64,000 bases of DNA from Kineosporia babensis (GCF_021129305.1 NZ_JAJOMB010000002.1:124001-188000); one strand, 5' to 3'; shown: positions 7,600 through 18,863, counted from the first letter of the stretch. The notes: generated from the sequence alone by a model not told the origin. Numbers and translations: made by a program.

Positions 7600-9570
7600 T
7601 CACCAGATGCGCACGCGCTTGGCCTCGTCCAGCCAGAGCCCGTCGCCCTCCTTCAGCCCGAACGCCGCGTGGAACTCGTCGATGTTGCTGACCACGGCGT
7701 TGCAGCGGAACTCCTCGGGGGAGTGCGGGTCGAGCGCGAGCCGGCGGATCACCTCGGTGTCGCGGCCCTTGCTGCGCCAGCCCTGGGCCCACGAGACGAA
7801 GAACCGCTGCCAGCCGGTCAGGCCGTCCAGCTCCGCGGGCTCGGCGCCGTCCAGCGCGATCCGGTAGGCGGTGTAGGCGATCGAAAGCCCGCCCAGGTCA
7901 CCGATGTTCTCGCCGACCGTGAGCGCGCCGTTGACCTTGTGCCCCGGGGTCTGCCGGGGCTCCAGTGCGTCGTACTGCTCGATCAGGGCCTTGGTGCGCT
8001 TGTCGAACTCGGCCCGGTCGGCGTCCGTCCACCAGTCGTTCAGGTTGCCGGAACCGTCGTACTTGGAGCCCTGGTCGTCGAACCCGTGCCCGATCTCGTG
8101 CCCGATCACCGCGCCGATCGCCCCGTAGTTGGCGGCGTCGTCGGCCTCGGCGTCGAAGAACGGCGGCTGCAGGATCGCGGCCGGGAAGACGATCTCGTTC
8201 ATCAGCGGGTTGTAGTACGCGTTGACCGTCTGCGGGGTCATGAACCACTCGTCGCGGTCCACCGGCTTGCCGAGTTTCTCGATCTCCCGGGCGATCTCGT
8301 AGTCACCGGCGCGGCGCACGTTGCCGACCAGGTCGCCCGGCTTGATCTCCAGGCTGGAGTAGTCGCGCCACTTGTCCGGGTACCCGATCTTGGGGGTGAA
8401 GCTGTCCAGCTTCTCCAGCGCCCGGACCCGGGTGTCCTGACTCATCCAGTCCAGCTTGGTGATGCTCTGCCGGTAGGCCTCGACCAGGTTCGCCACCAGC
8501 TCGACCATCCGGGCCTTGGCGGCGGGGGAGAAGTGCTCCTCCACGTAGAGCTTGCCCACGGCCTCACCGAGCGAGCCCTCGACCATCGACACGCCCCGCT
8601 TCCAGCGCTCGCGCAGCTGGGTGGCGCCGGTCAGGGTCCGGCCGTAGAAGTCGAAGTTCTCCTGGACCAGCTCGGCGTTCAGCAGCGAGGCCGAGCCGTG
8701 CAGGGTGCGCCAGGTCAGCCAGGTCTTCCAGTCGGCGATCGGGACCTCGGACAGCGCCTTGCCCAGCGCCGTGAAGAAGCTCGGCTGGCGCACCACGACC
8801 TCGTCGAAGGCGCTCTGCGGCACGTTCAGCGCGTCGATCCAGGCGGTCCAGTCGAACTCCGGGATCAGCTCTTCCAGGGCCTTGCGGTCCATCTTGTTGT
8901 AGGTCTTGGTGGCGTCCCGGTTGGTCACCCGGTCCCAGTGTGAACCCGAGAGCCGGGTCTCCAGCGCCATCACCCGCTGCGCCGCGTCCGCCGCCCCGGC
9001 CTCGTCGGTGATCCCGGCCTTGACCAGCAGGCGGGCGACGTGGGCGAGGAACTCGGTGCGGATCTCGGCGAACGTGTCCTCACGGTAGTAGGACTCGTCG
9101 GGCAGGCTGAGCCCGCCCTGGGTGAGGTACATGACGTAGCGGTCGGAGGCCATCGCGTCGTTGTTGACGAAGTAGCCGAACGGGGCGCCGCTGCCGGCCC
9201 GCTCCAGCACCCCGAAGGCGTTGACCAGGCCGGCCAGGTTGGTGATCTCCTCGATCAGCGCCAGGTCGGCGGTGATCGGGGCGGTGCCGAGGCGCTCGAT
9301 CGTGGCTTCGTCGAGGAAGCTGGCGTACAGGTCGCCGACCTTCTGCGCCTCGCTGCCGGGCTCGGCGGTGGCGGCTGCATCGGCCGCCTTCTCCACGATC
9401 ACCCGTAACTGGGCCTCGGCCTCGTCCCGCAGCCGGTGGAAGGTGCCGTAGACCGACTTGTCCGCGGGGATCTCCGCGGTTTCCAGCCACCTCCCGTTCA
9501 CGTGCCGGAACAGGTCGTCCTGCGGCCTGATCGAGGGGTTGAGCTGCTCGATGTCGATACCGGACGTCAT
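7600..9570 (-). CDS. M13-family zinc metallopeptidase (PepO/neprilysin type)
   Basis: 656 residues, the full length of bacterial M13 endopeptidases. The zinc-binding motif HEIGHGFDDQG lies near residue 488 and the third-ligand motif ENIGDLGG near 552; the NAYYNP motif, which binds substrate backbone in neprilysin, lies near 445. The N-terminus (SIRPQDDLFRHVNGRWL) is the typical start of bacterial members and there is no signal peptide, so the enzyme is probably cytoplasmic or released without a Sec signal. The ATG at 9570 is well placed before the conserved region. Likely role: cleavage of oligopeptides. It ends at a strong terminator. Convergent with the upstream dehydrogenase-like gene; glgB lies 47 bp upstream on the same strand. 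Confidence 0.95.
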   Translation of the reverse strand: MTSGIDIEQLNPSIRPQDDLFRHVNGRWLETAEIPADKSVYGTFHRLRDEAEAQLRVIVEKAADAAATAEPGSEAQKVGDLYASFLDEATIERLGTAPITADLALIEEITNLAGLVNAFGVLERAGSGAPFGYFVNNDAMASDRYVMYLTQGGLSLPDESYYREDTFAEIRTEFLAHVARLLVKAGITDEAGAADAAQRVMALETRLSGSHWDRVTNRDATKTYNKMDRKALEELIPEFDWTAWIDALNVPQSAFDEVVVRQPSFFTALGKALSEVPIADWKTWLTWRTLHGSASLLNAELVQENFDFYGRTLTGATQLRERWKRGVSMVEGSLGEAVGKLYVEEHFSPAAKARMVELVANLVEAYRQSITKLDWMSQDTRVRALEKLDSFTPKIGYPDKWRDYSSLEIKPGDLVGNVRRAGDYEIAREIEKLGKPVDRDEWFMTPQTVNAYYNPLMNEIVFPAAILQPPFFDAEADDAANYGAIGAVIGHEIGHGFDDQGSKYDGSGNLNDWWTDADRAEFDKRTKALIEQYDALEPRQTPGHKVNGALTVGENIGDLGGLSIAYTAYRIALDGAEPAELDGLTGWQRFFVSWAQGWRSKGRDTEVIRRLALDPHSPEEFRCNAVVSNIDEFHAAFGLKEGDGLWLDEAKRVRIW

Positions 9571-9617
9571 CGCCCGAGCGTATCCACCAACCCCTCGATC
9601 CGGACAGGACCCGCGGT

Positions 9618-11999
<2,382 letters not shown>

Positions 12000-12180
12000 G
12001 GCGCCTCGCCACCGCCGGTGGAGTGGTGAGGTGGATCTCGGCCCGCGAATACCCTACTTGGAGTAGTCTCTCGCTTACCCTAAGCCTCAATGCCGTGGTC
12101 AGGGCGTTTCTGACCGTCGCAGTGGATCAAGATAACGATTCGGTGCGCCGGCTTCGGCAGTGATCGGGAGGGCGGAGCTC

Positions 12181-12804
12181 ATGGGCCCGAAGGTGTTGCT
12201 GGTCTGCACCGCCAACATCTGCCGGTCGCCCGCCGCCGAGCGTCTGCTCGCCGGTCGCCTGGGCGGGGCGGTCGAGTTCTCGAGCAGAGGGACGCGTTCG
12301 GTCACCGGCGCAGGTATCTGCGACTTCTCGGGATCCTGGGTGGAGACCCACGGCGGGCTGGTGCGGGCGCACGAGTCCCGGCAGCTGGAAGTCGCGGACA
12401 TCCGGGCCGCGACGATGATTCTCACCGCCTCGCAGGCTCAGCGCGGACGGGTGATCGAGATGCGGCCCTCGGCCCAGGTGCGCACCTTCACTCTGCTGCA
12501 CGCCGCCCGGACCGCGCAGTGGCTGGCGGCTTCCGGCCGGACTCCGCCGCGCGACGTGGACCTGGCCGACCGCCTGCTCTGGCTGGTCGAGGAACTGGAC
12601 GCGAACCGGGGCTCGGCGCCGCGGGCACTGGCTGGTCCGACGGCCGATGACGAAGACGAACTGCCCGACCCGCACCGCGGCGGTCGGCATCCGCAGGTGT
12701 TCGCCCGGCTGCAGGCCGCGGTGGAAGACCTGTGTGCTCCCTTGCTGTTCCGCGGGCCGGCGCTGCGCCGCGACCGTGCCCGCCTGCGCCAGAAGACCAG
12801 CTGA
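12181..12804 (+). CDS. Low-molecular-weight protein-tyrosine phosphatase
   Basis: 207 residues from ATG 12181 with GGGAGG nine bases upstream. The P-loop VCTANICRSP near the N-terminus gives CX5R (Cys 9 to Arg 15), and the general-acid motif DPHRGG near residue 162 supplies the Asp. These enzymes dephosphorylate tyrosines; bacterial examples often reverse the autophosphorylation of BY-kinases that control polysaccharide export. It is somewhat longer than the usual 150-160 residues because of inserts before the acid loop. A BY-kinase gene (13403-16795) lies 600 bp away on the opposite strand, so it is a plausible partner, but they are not in one operon. Confidence 0.9.
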   Translation: MGPKVLLVCTANICRSPAAERLLAGRLGGAVEFSSRGTRSVTGAGICDFSGSWVETHGGLVRAHESRQLEVADIRAATMILTASQAQRGRVIEMRPSAQVRTFTLLHAARTAQWLAASGRTPPRDVDLADRLLWLVEELDANRGSAPRALAGPTADDEDELPDPHRGGRHPQVFARLQAAVEDLCAPLLFRGPALRRDRARLRQKTS

Positions 12805-12807
12805 CTT

Positions 12808-13101
12808 CTAGCTGATGCCCTCGCAGGAGGGGCACAGCTCGCGGATGCTGCCGACCGGGCCGGAACGGCGCCAGTCGTTCCACTCCGCGGTGTAGACCGT
12901 GCCCGCGCCCCGGCAGGTGCCGCACGACGTGGCCTCGGCCAGGTCGATCTCGTCGTCGCGGCGGTTGCGCAGCAGTAGGGCCAGGCCCGCGACCATCAGC
13001 AGCGAGGGCAGCCAGAGCAGGGTGTAGTCGCCGAGCAGCAGGTTGGTGACGTAAAGGACAGACGCGGCGAGCGCCAGAAGGGCCCCGAACACAGCGTTCA
13101 C
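12808..13101 (-). CDS. Small membrane protein with two CxxC pairs (zinc-ribbon-like)
   Basis: 97 residues. Two hydrophobic segments (about 4-22 and 27-45) are followed by a charged linker and a C-terminal metal-binding-like module with CGTCRGAGT (about 60-68) and CPSCEG (about 90-95). The CxxCxGxG form resembles the zinc repeats of DnaJ, one repeat only. The protein probably sits in the membrane with the metal-binding part inside. Its stop lies three bases from the stop of the phosphatase gene, so the two genes are convergent. Function unknown; a redox or assembly role for the Cys pairs is possible. Confidence 0.75.
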   Translation of the reverse strand: MNAVFGALLALAASVLYVTNLLLGDYTLLWLPSLLMVAGLALLLRNRRDDEIDLAEATSCGTCRGAGTVYTAEWNDWRRSGPVGSIRELCPSCEGIS

Positions 13102-13402
13102 GTCGCTCCTCCCGAGTTTCCGCTTTCGACGTTCTGCGGTTGCCCGAATGCGCCCGGCCTTGACCGGCGCGCTCTTCAGTGAGCCGATACGACCGGAGCC
13201 TGGGCTCCGCCTGTTCCGGCCATCCTAGGGGTGGCAAACGCGGCGGGGAAGGGCGAATCCGGTTTGTGACACAAGGCTTCTCAGGCCAGGCTCAGCCAAT
13301 CGCCGAGTGGTTCGCCCACGCAACCAGTCGCGAGCACGAAAAATGCGGTGCGGCACTGGATGCCGCACCGCATTTGTGGAGCTTTCGCCCTTTCGGGCGG
13401 TC
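13102..13402. promoter_or_regulatory. Gene-free stretch between small membrane protein and kinase
   Basis: About 300 bp. It holds the upstream region of the 97-residue membrane protein (minus strand) and, at its right end, the terminator of the long tyrosine kinase. Apart from the terminator nothing coding or conserved is evident. Confidence 0.5.
13341..13375 (-). terminator. Rho-independent terminator of the long BY-kinase gene
   Basis: Perfect 15-bp inverted repeat AAATGCGGTGCGGCA / TGCCGCACCGCATTT with a five-base loop. On the minus strand the stem is followed by further T residues (TTTTTCG), giving a classic intrinsic terminator 28 bases after the kinase stop codon. Confidence 0.95.
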
Positions 13403-16400
13403 TCAGATCGAGCGTCGGGAGCGGTGGTGCCGGGGAACTCCGGTAGGCACGTGCGGCATCACGGCCTGCGGGGGGATGAGCAGTTCGCGCTCGTCCTCCA
13501 GCAGGTCGAGGTCCGGTGCGGAAAGATCCACCAGCAGTGGCGGGATCTCCTCGAACTCGTCCGTCGCCGGGCCGGGCCGATTGCGCGATCGGGCGGGCGC
13601 GGGTCCGGACGGCTGCGGCGGTACCGAGGCGCTGGGCTCGGGGGAGTGTCCACCCTCGTCCGCGAGCACCGGTTCGGACCAGGCCTCAGCCTGCTCGGCC
13701 CGAGGCCCGGCCTGCGACTCAGTCTGGGGCCTGGCCTGCGACTCGGTCTGGGGTTCGGACGGTTCGGCATCCGGTTCTGGTGCGAACCACGCCCCCTGCG
13801 ACCAGCCGGCCTGCGGAAACGCCTGCTCGGCGGACCGCGGGCCCGCAGCCGCGTTGCCGGTGGAGAAGCCCGGCTTGGCGGTCGGACGAGTATCCGTCCA
13901 AGCGCCAGCACCAGCTCCGCCGCCGGCCCCAGCTCGGCCTGTCCTCCGGGGGAGGGGGTCCCCGGCCTGCTCGACCGGCTCGGCTACGGCACCGAAGCGG
14001 CCTTGGCCGGCGTGGTCGCCCGGTCCAGGGCGAGCCCCGGCCCAGTCCTCATGCGTTGCTCCAGCCGCGGCTTGAGTCCCGCTCGAGGCATCTACGGCCG
14101 CCTGGATGTCGGCGAGTTGAAGACCCGAGGGAGCCGTGTCCGGCGCTGGCCAGTCCTGGTCGGCCGGCGGTCCAGCGGCCTCTTCCGGATCGGCCACGTC
14201 CTGGCGAAGTGGTTGCAGGCGAAGCTCTTCCGGAACATCCCCGGTGCGCAGTCGGGCCCGGCGCTGGGCGGGATCGGCGGCTGGGTCGTTCGGATCCGGA
14301 TGGTGATGTACCTCGAGGCGATCCGGCTGGCGCTGCGAAAGAACCTGATGGGCAACGTATTCCAGGTCGATCGTGTGCGAGACTTCGAGGCCTTCGGTGC
14401 GAGAGATCACGGTCAGCTCGTCTGCTGTGGTGGTGGTCACCACCGGCAGCGGCCCGGACGAGGACAGTCCGCCGAACACCGAGATCCCGCCCGTTCCAAG
14501 AGCTTCAGCAGCGCTCGTCCGGGTGTTGGGGGAGCCGGCGATCGGAGCCCGGCCCAGGTCCGGCACCGAGCCCGCGGACCCAGAAGAGTCAGGACTCGGC
14601 CCGCGCCCGAAATCCCGCGCTGAAGAAGCCGAGGAACCAAGAGCAGCCGGACCACTGGCCGCCGCCGGCCCACTCAAGGCCGACCCACCAGAACCAGAAC
14701 CGGGCCCACCCAGGCCCAGCCCACCCGTCCCGAATCCACCGGGCCCAGGCCCACCGGAGCCCGGGGAAGCCGCAGCTCCGAAACCGCCGGAGCCCGGCTC
14801 ACCAGAACCTCGCGAAGCAGTAGTCCCGAAGCTCCCGGAGCCCGGCTCACCGGCGCCTCGCGAAGCAGTAGTCCCGAAGCTCCCGGAGCCCGGCTCACCG
14901 GAACCTCGCGAAGCAGTAGCCCCGAAGCCCCCGGAACCCGGTCCACCGGAACCTCGCGAAGCCGTAGCCCCCAAGCCCCCGGCGCTCGGCCCACCAGAAC
15001 CCCGCGAAGTAGTAACCCCGGAGCCCGGCTCACCAGAACCCTGCGAAGCTGCAGCCCCGAAGCTCCCGGAGCCCGGCCCACCAGAACCCCGCGAAGCCGC
15101 ACCCCCGAAGGCCGGCCCCTGAACACCGCCGCCCGAACCATCGGCCCGCCCCGGTCCGCTCACCGAAATCCCGTCACCCGGACGGGAATCACCCTCAATC
15201 GGGTCCAGCGGAAGCGAAGCCGCAGCGGCATCCGGAAGCACGATCCGAGCCGACGAACCCGGAGCCGACGAACCCGGAGCCGACGAACCCGGAGCTGGCG
15301 AGACCGGATCCGGCCCAGCCGCCGCCTTCTCCCGCCGCCCCCGCCGGGACTTCTTCTCCGAGGCCAGCTCCGAAGCAAACACAGCCTCAGACGAGGACGA
15401 GGACACAGCCGGGGCAGGTGTGGGGGCCGGGGGCTGACCGTAGCCGTACCCGTACCCCTGGTACCCGTTGCGCCCCTTCTTGCGCGGCGCGAAGTTCAGC
15501 ACCGTACCCAGCACCTTGGCGCTCACCGCCTCCAGCGCCTTCAACGCCCGCTCCGCCTCTTCCCGGCGGCTGCGGCCGTGCCGGATCACCAGGATCGCGC
15601 CGTCGGCCGCGGTGGCGATCAGCGCAGCATCGGTGACCGGCAGCAGCGGCGGGGCGTCCACCACCACCACGTCGTAATGCTCGGCCAGGGTGTCCAGCAG
15701 GTGCCGCATCTGCTGCGAGCCCAGCAGCTCCGAGGGGTTCGGGGGAGTGGGCCCGGACGGCAGCACGGCCAGCAGGTCCCGCTCGTAACCGACCACCACG
15801 TCGCGCAGGCTGTGCTGGCCGGCGAGCACGTTGGTCAGCCCGACCGCGTTGCTGATGCCCAGGTACTTGCCCACCGCAGGCTTGCGCAGGTCACCCTCGA
15901 CCAGCACCACCCGGGCGCCGCTCTGGGCCAGGATCAGTGCGATGTTGCAGGCCGTGGTGGTCTTGCCCTCGTCCGGCAGCGCCGAGGTCACCGCGATCAC
16001 CCGCGGCGGGTGGTCCACGTCGGCGAACTGCAGGTTGGTGCGCAGCGTGCGGAAGGCCTCGGCCCGCCCGCCGAACGCGTCGGCGGTGACCAGCGGCTGT
16101 TTCGGCGCCGCGGCGTCGAACGGCACCACGCCCAGCGGCACCGACCCGGTGAGCTGCTCGATGTCGGAACTGCCGCGCAGCGTGGTGTTGAGCTGGTCGC
16201 GCAGCACGGCTGCGCCGACTCCCAGGCCCAGGCCCAGCAGCAGACCCAGGGCGATGTTCAGCGGTACCCGCGGCGAGACCGGCTCGGTAGGAGCCAGGGC
16301 CGGCCGGGTCACGGTCAGCATCACCGTCGAGGGATTACGGCCGCCGTTCGACTCCAGGTCGTTCACCGCGGTCTGCAGGTGGCCGGCGGTGGAGTTGGCG

Positions 16401-16795
16401 ATCGCCGCAGCCACCTGCGGATCGGCGTCGGTGGCGGTGATGTCGATCAGCACGGTGTCCAGCTGCGGGCTGGCCTCGATCTTGGCGGCCAGCCCGGCGG
16501 CCTTGTAGGGCAGCCGCAGGTCGCGGATCACGGGATCGGTGACGGTGCTGGTGGTCGCCATGCTGGCGTACGACTTCACCCGCTGCTGGCTGAAGGTGCT
16601 GCTCTGGGAGAGCTCGCTCAGCGCGTCGTCACCACCACCCTGGCCCTGCACCGAGACGAAGACCTGGGTCTGTGCCTGGTACATCGGCGTCTGCCGGCTG
16701 GTCCAGCCGATCGCTGCGGCCAGGCCGAGGGCCGTGAGGATCACGACGATCAGCCAGTGCTGCCGCAGCACCTTCACATACTGGGTCAGAGTCAT
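13403..16795 (-). CDS. Wzz/CpsD-type tyrosine autokinase with a ~670-residue repetitive tail
   Basis: 1130 residues. A Wzz chain-length domain with two membrane helices (about 13-32 and 178-198) is fused to a bacterial tyrosine kinase domain: Walker A SALPDEGKTTT (271-281), Walker A' VVLVEGDLRKP (296-306), Walker B VVVVDAPPLLP (376-386). A tyrosine cluster YQGYGYGYG (445-453) just after the kinase is the likely autophosphorylation site. The protein should control polysaccharide chain length and export at the membrane. Unusually, ~670 more residues follow: a Gly/Ser/Pro-rich stretch with about eight 16-residue repeats and an acidic, Pro-rich end. Related to the 478-residue kinase at 29687-31123, which lacks the tail. 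No glycosyltransferase genes are adjacent. Confidence 0.93.
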   Translation of the reverse strand: MTLTQYVKVLRQHWLIVVILTALGLAAAIGWTSRQTPMYQAQTQVFVSVQGQGGGDDALSELSQSSTFSQQRVKSYASMATTSTVTDPVIRDLRLPYKAAGLAAKIEASPQLDTVLIDITATDADPQVAAAIANSTAGHLQTAVNDLESNGGRNPSTVMLTVTRPALAPTEPVSPRVPLNIALGLLLGLGLGVGAAVLRDQLNTTLRGSSDIEQLTGSVPLGVVPFDAAAPKQPLVTADAFGGRAEAFRTLRTNLQFADVDHPPRVIAVTSALPDEGKTTTACNIALILAQSGARVVLVEGDLRKPAVGKYLGISNAVGLTNVLAGQHSLRDVVVGYERDLLAVLPSGPTPPNPSELLGSQQMRHLLDTLAEHYDVVVVDAPPLLPVTDAALIATAADGAILVIRHGRSRREEAERALKALEAVSAKVLGTVLNFAPRKKGRNGYQGYGYGYGQPPAPTPAPAVSSSSSEAVFASELASEKKSRRGRREKAAAGPDPVSPAPGSSAPGSSAPGSSARIVLPDAAAASLPLDPIEGDSRPGDGISVSGPGRADGSGGGVQGPAFGGAASRGSGGPGSGSFGAAASQGSGEPGSGVTTSRGSGGPSAGGLGATASRGSGGPGSGGFGATASRGSGEPGSGSFGTTASRGAGEPGSGSFGTTASRGSGEPGSGGFGAAASPGSGGPGPGGFGTGGLGLGGPGSGSGGSALSGPAAASGPAALGSSASSARDFGRGPSPDSSGSAGSVPDLGRAPIAGSPNTRTSAAEALGTGGISVFGGLSSSGPLPVVTTTTADELTVISRTEGLEVSHTIDLEYVAHQVLSQRQPDRLEVHHHPDPNDPAADPAQRRARLRTGDVPEELRLQPLRQDVADPEEAAGPPADQDWPAPDTAPSGLQLADIQAAVDASSGTQAAAGATHEDWAGARPGPGDHAGQGRFGAVAEPVEQAGDPLPRRTGRAGAGGGAGAGAWTDTRPTAKPGFSTGNAAAGPRSAEQAFPQAGWSQGAWFAPEPDAEPSEPQTESQARPQTESQAGPRAEQAEAWSEPVLADEGGHSPEPSASVPPQPSGPAPARSRNRPGPATDEFEEIPPLLVDLSAPDLDLLEDERELLIPPQAVMPHVPTGVPRHHRSRRSI
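14755..15110 (-). repeat. 48-bp in-frame tandem repeats in kinase tail
   Basis: About eight imperfect copies of a 48-bp unit encode 16-residue repeats of the form GTTASRGSGEPGSGSF; one copy is shortened. The clearest three consecutive units run from 14785 to 14928 with few differences. The phase is kept at 48 bp, so the array stays in frame. The Gly/Ser-rich composition points to a flexible spacer. Array length is likely to vary among strains. Confidence 0.9.
15250..15297 (-). repeat. 15-bp tandem repeat encoding APGSS units
   Basis: Three near-identical 15-bp copies around GAACCCGGAGCCGAC encode three APGSS units (SAPGSSAPGSSAPGSSA) in the kinase tail, immediately before the longer Gly-rich array. 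Simple slippage-prone repeat inside a coding region. Confidence 0.8.
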
Positions 16796-16972
16796 GTCGG
16801 ATCACCGAACTGCCATCCCATGAGCGGCCTTATCATTGCACTCCATTCACCGGCCTGAGCGCCCTACCGTAGTCACTTCTGGCTACAGAGTGGGGTTAAA
16901 CGATCGCTCTGAGTCATGTGAGTCGGGTGCAGTCAAGCAGGTCCCGTTGAATTCGCCCAGTCGGCCGGACGG

Positions 16973-17209
16973 CTACCTGACCGTCAGCGGAACGTCGCGC
17001 CCGGTCTGGGCCACTTCGTCGCACCAGCTGAGCACCCCGGCCACGACCTCGTCGTCGAGTGATCGGCGGCCGGCCTCGACCTCACGCAGAAGATGGGAGC
17101 GCAGGGCCCGGGCCTCGCGGCGCCGACGAGCGACCCCGCTCAGCCGGCCGGTGATCACGTAGCCCAAAGCGAGCAGGGCGACGAACCCGGCCAGGATCAG
17201 CTCCTCCAT
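16973..17209 (-). CDS. Small membrane-anchored protein, unknown
   Basis: About 78 residues from ATG 17209 (a GTG two codons upstream is an alternative). One hydrophobic helix at the N-terminus (about 4-22) is followed by a highly basic stretch (ARRRREARALRSHLLR) and a helical acidic region with one Trp and one Cys. No family was recognised. Codon use agrees with neighbouring genes. It stands alone 180 bp upstream of the long kinase gene on the same strand, so it might be a membrane anchor connected with it, but this is only inferred from position. Confidence 0.55.
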   Translation of the reverse strand: MEELILAGFVALLALGYVITGRLSGVARRRREARALRSHLLREVEAGRRSLDDEVVAGVLSWCDEVAQTGRDVPLTVR

Positions 17210-17351
17210 GGCCACAGAGCGTACTCAGTCGATTACGACATGTCCGGCGGTTGTCCGAATCCTTGGCACATGGTCACGTTCCGCCAGGTCAGCGGGGAGA
17301 GCGGTGCATCGGGAGGGCAGTATCCGAAGGTTTGAGACCTGGACACGAACA

Positions 17352-17395
17352 AATGGGGGACGCAGTGGTCGCCACGACCACAAACGTCCCCCATT
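17352..17395 (-). terminator. Hairpin terminator of the DUF1232 gene
   Basis: Outer stem AATGGGGGACG / CGTCCCCCATT with an inner perfect stem GTGGTCG / CGACCAC. On the minus strand it follows the stop of the DUF1232 gene by about 17 bases and is followed by TGTTCG. The rest of the gap to the next gene has no clear feature. Confidence 0.85.
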
Positions 17396-17411
17396 GGGTG
17401 TTGGTGGGGTT

Positions 17412-17801
17412 CTACTGACGGACGTCCCGGTCGCGCCGGTCCACGTCGTTCGAGCGGCGCCGGTTCAGGCCCTCGCGGGTGGTCTCACGGAAGGCGATGC
17501 CGGCGGCCTGGCGCAGCGGCATGTTCGTCCGCCGGGCCTTGATCAGGTGGAAGACATAGAAGGCGACGATCGTGATCACCCCCGCGTCGTCGATCATCCC
17601 GAACGGGCCGAAGGCGGCCTCCGGCACCGCGTCGACCGGGCTGATCAGGTAGGCGAACGAGGCGACCATGGCGGCGATCCCGCGCAGCGGCAGCCGGTAC
17701 TTGTAGATCACGAAGAGCCCGACGGCCAGCAGGGTCACCGCGACCAGAATCAGGACCGCGACGAACCCGACCACGACCACCAGGGCGGTGTTGTCACCCA
17801 T
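17412..17801 (-). CDS. YkvA-like DUF1232 membrane protein
   Basis: 129 residues. A strong N-terminal helix (about 6-30, VVVVGFVAVLILVAVTLLAVG) is followed by the DUF1232 signature YLISPVDAVPE...GMIDDAGVI (about 51-75) and a C-terminal charged tail. DUF1232 proteins are small membrane-associated proteins of unknown function, found in many bacteria. Length and motif order are normal. It is a single gene with its own terminator; the start overlaps no other gene. The neighbouring HNH lipoprotein gene is divergent, with 150 bp between the two starts. Confidence 0.85.
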   Translation of the reverse strand: MGDNTALVVVVGFVAVLILVAVTLLAVGLFVIYKYRLPLRGIAAMVASFAYLISPVDAVPEAAFGPFGMIDDAGVITIVAFYVFHLIKARRTNMPLRQAAGIAFRETTREGLNRRRSNDVDRRDRDVRQ

Positions 17802-17954
17802 CTTGTGCCCCTTCCCTCGTGCTCTTCATGGTGAGCCTGATCCACAGCGTTGCATCTTCCGGGTGACCCTGCAGGCCGCCGGGGGCAACGCAGTGCGGCG
17901 CACCGCGGTGGATCAGGACGAGCGACCCATACGGGACGAGGATACGGTTCTGGT

Positions 17955-18863
17955 GTGAATCTTGTTCGGTCATCCGGCTCTGCCCTGCTTGCTCTTGCCC
18001 TCGCCCTGGGCCTGTCCGGGTGCGACGTCGACCTGGGCCTGGGCAGTGCCTCGGCCTCGGAGGACAGCACCGGTGCCGACGTCCAGGACGCCAACGACGG
18101 CCCGCTGGCCACCAAGGTGCTGGACACCCTCTCGGTGAAGGGCCGGGCCGCGAGCACCGGCTACTCCCGGGAGGAGTTCGGCAGTGCCTGGAAGGACGTC
18201 GACCAGAACGGCTGCGACCAGCGCAACGACGTGCTCAAGCGGGACCTGACCGGCGAGAAGTTCCGGGACGGCACCAAGGAGTGCGTGGTGATCAGCGGCA
18301 CGCTGGAGGACCGCTACACCGGCGAGACGATCGAGTTCAGCAAGGAACGCGCCTCCGAGATCCAGATCGACCACGTCGTGGCCCTGCAGAACGCCTGGGT
18401 GACCGGTGCGTTCCAGTGGACCGAGGAGAAGCGCACCGAGTTCGCCAACGACCCGCTGAACCTGCTGGCCGCCGACGGCCCGGCCAACTCCTCGAAGGGG
18501 GCCGGCGACGCGGCCACCTGGCTGCCGTCGAACAAGTCGTTCCGCTGTGACTACGTGGCCCGGCAGATCGCGGTGAAGTCCAAGTACGGCAACTGGGTCA
18601 CCTCAGGCGAGAAGAAGGCGATCAGCGGCATCCTGGAGAGCTGCCCGGAGCAGAAGGTGCCCACGTCGGGGGCGGTCCCCGCACCTGAGGGGGACGCCCC
18701 CGCCGACAAGAACGCGGACGCCGAGAGTGACAATGGTGACGCGGAGACACCGGGCGCGTTCTGCTCTTCCGAGGGGGAGAAGGCCAAGGACTCCGACGGC
18801 GACACGCTGACCTGCAGCACGAAGGGCGATGACGACCGGGCCCGGTGGCGGTCCGCCGGGTGA
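17955..18863 (+). CDS. Secreted HNH (GmrSD-C/DUF1524-like) nuclease-family lipoprotein
   Basis: About 302 residues from GTG 17955. The signal peptide (LLALALALGLSGC) ends in a lipobox, so lipidation is expected. The central domain carries the HNH signature typical of secreted DUF1524/GmrSD-C-type proteins: EIQIDHVVALQNAW with the His, then NDPLNLLAADGPANSSKG and a C-terminal basic segment FRCDYVARQIAVK. Two Cys pairs could form disulfides. The tail (about 235-302) is acidic, then has a short Cys-containing end similar to calcium-binding repeats (DSDGDTLTC). Likely role: extracellular or wall-bound DNA/RNA cleavage, perhaps for nutrient use or defence. No immunity gene is visible next to it. 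Confidence 0.85.
   Translation: MNLVRSSGSALLALALALGLSGCDVDLGLGSASASEDSTGADVQDANDGPLATKVLDTLSVKGRAASTGYSREEFGSAWKDVDQNGCDQRNDVLKRDLTGEKFRDGTKECVVISGTLEDRYTGETIEFSKERASEIQIDHVVALQNAWVTGAFQWTEEKRTEFANDPLNLLAADGPANSSKGAGDAATWLPSNKSFRCDYVARQIAVKSKYGNWVTSGEKKAISGILESCPEQKVPTSGAVPAPEGDAPADKNADAESDNGDAETPGAFCSSEGEKAKDSDGDTLTCSTKGDDDRARWRSAG

Noticed and set aside
14755-15110. Regular 48-bp repeats considered as a CRISPR array
   Set aside because: The units are contiguous without spacers, in frame with the kinase gene and encode Gly/Ser-rich repeats.
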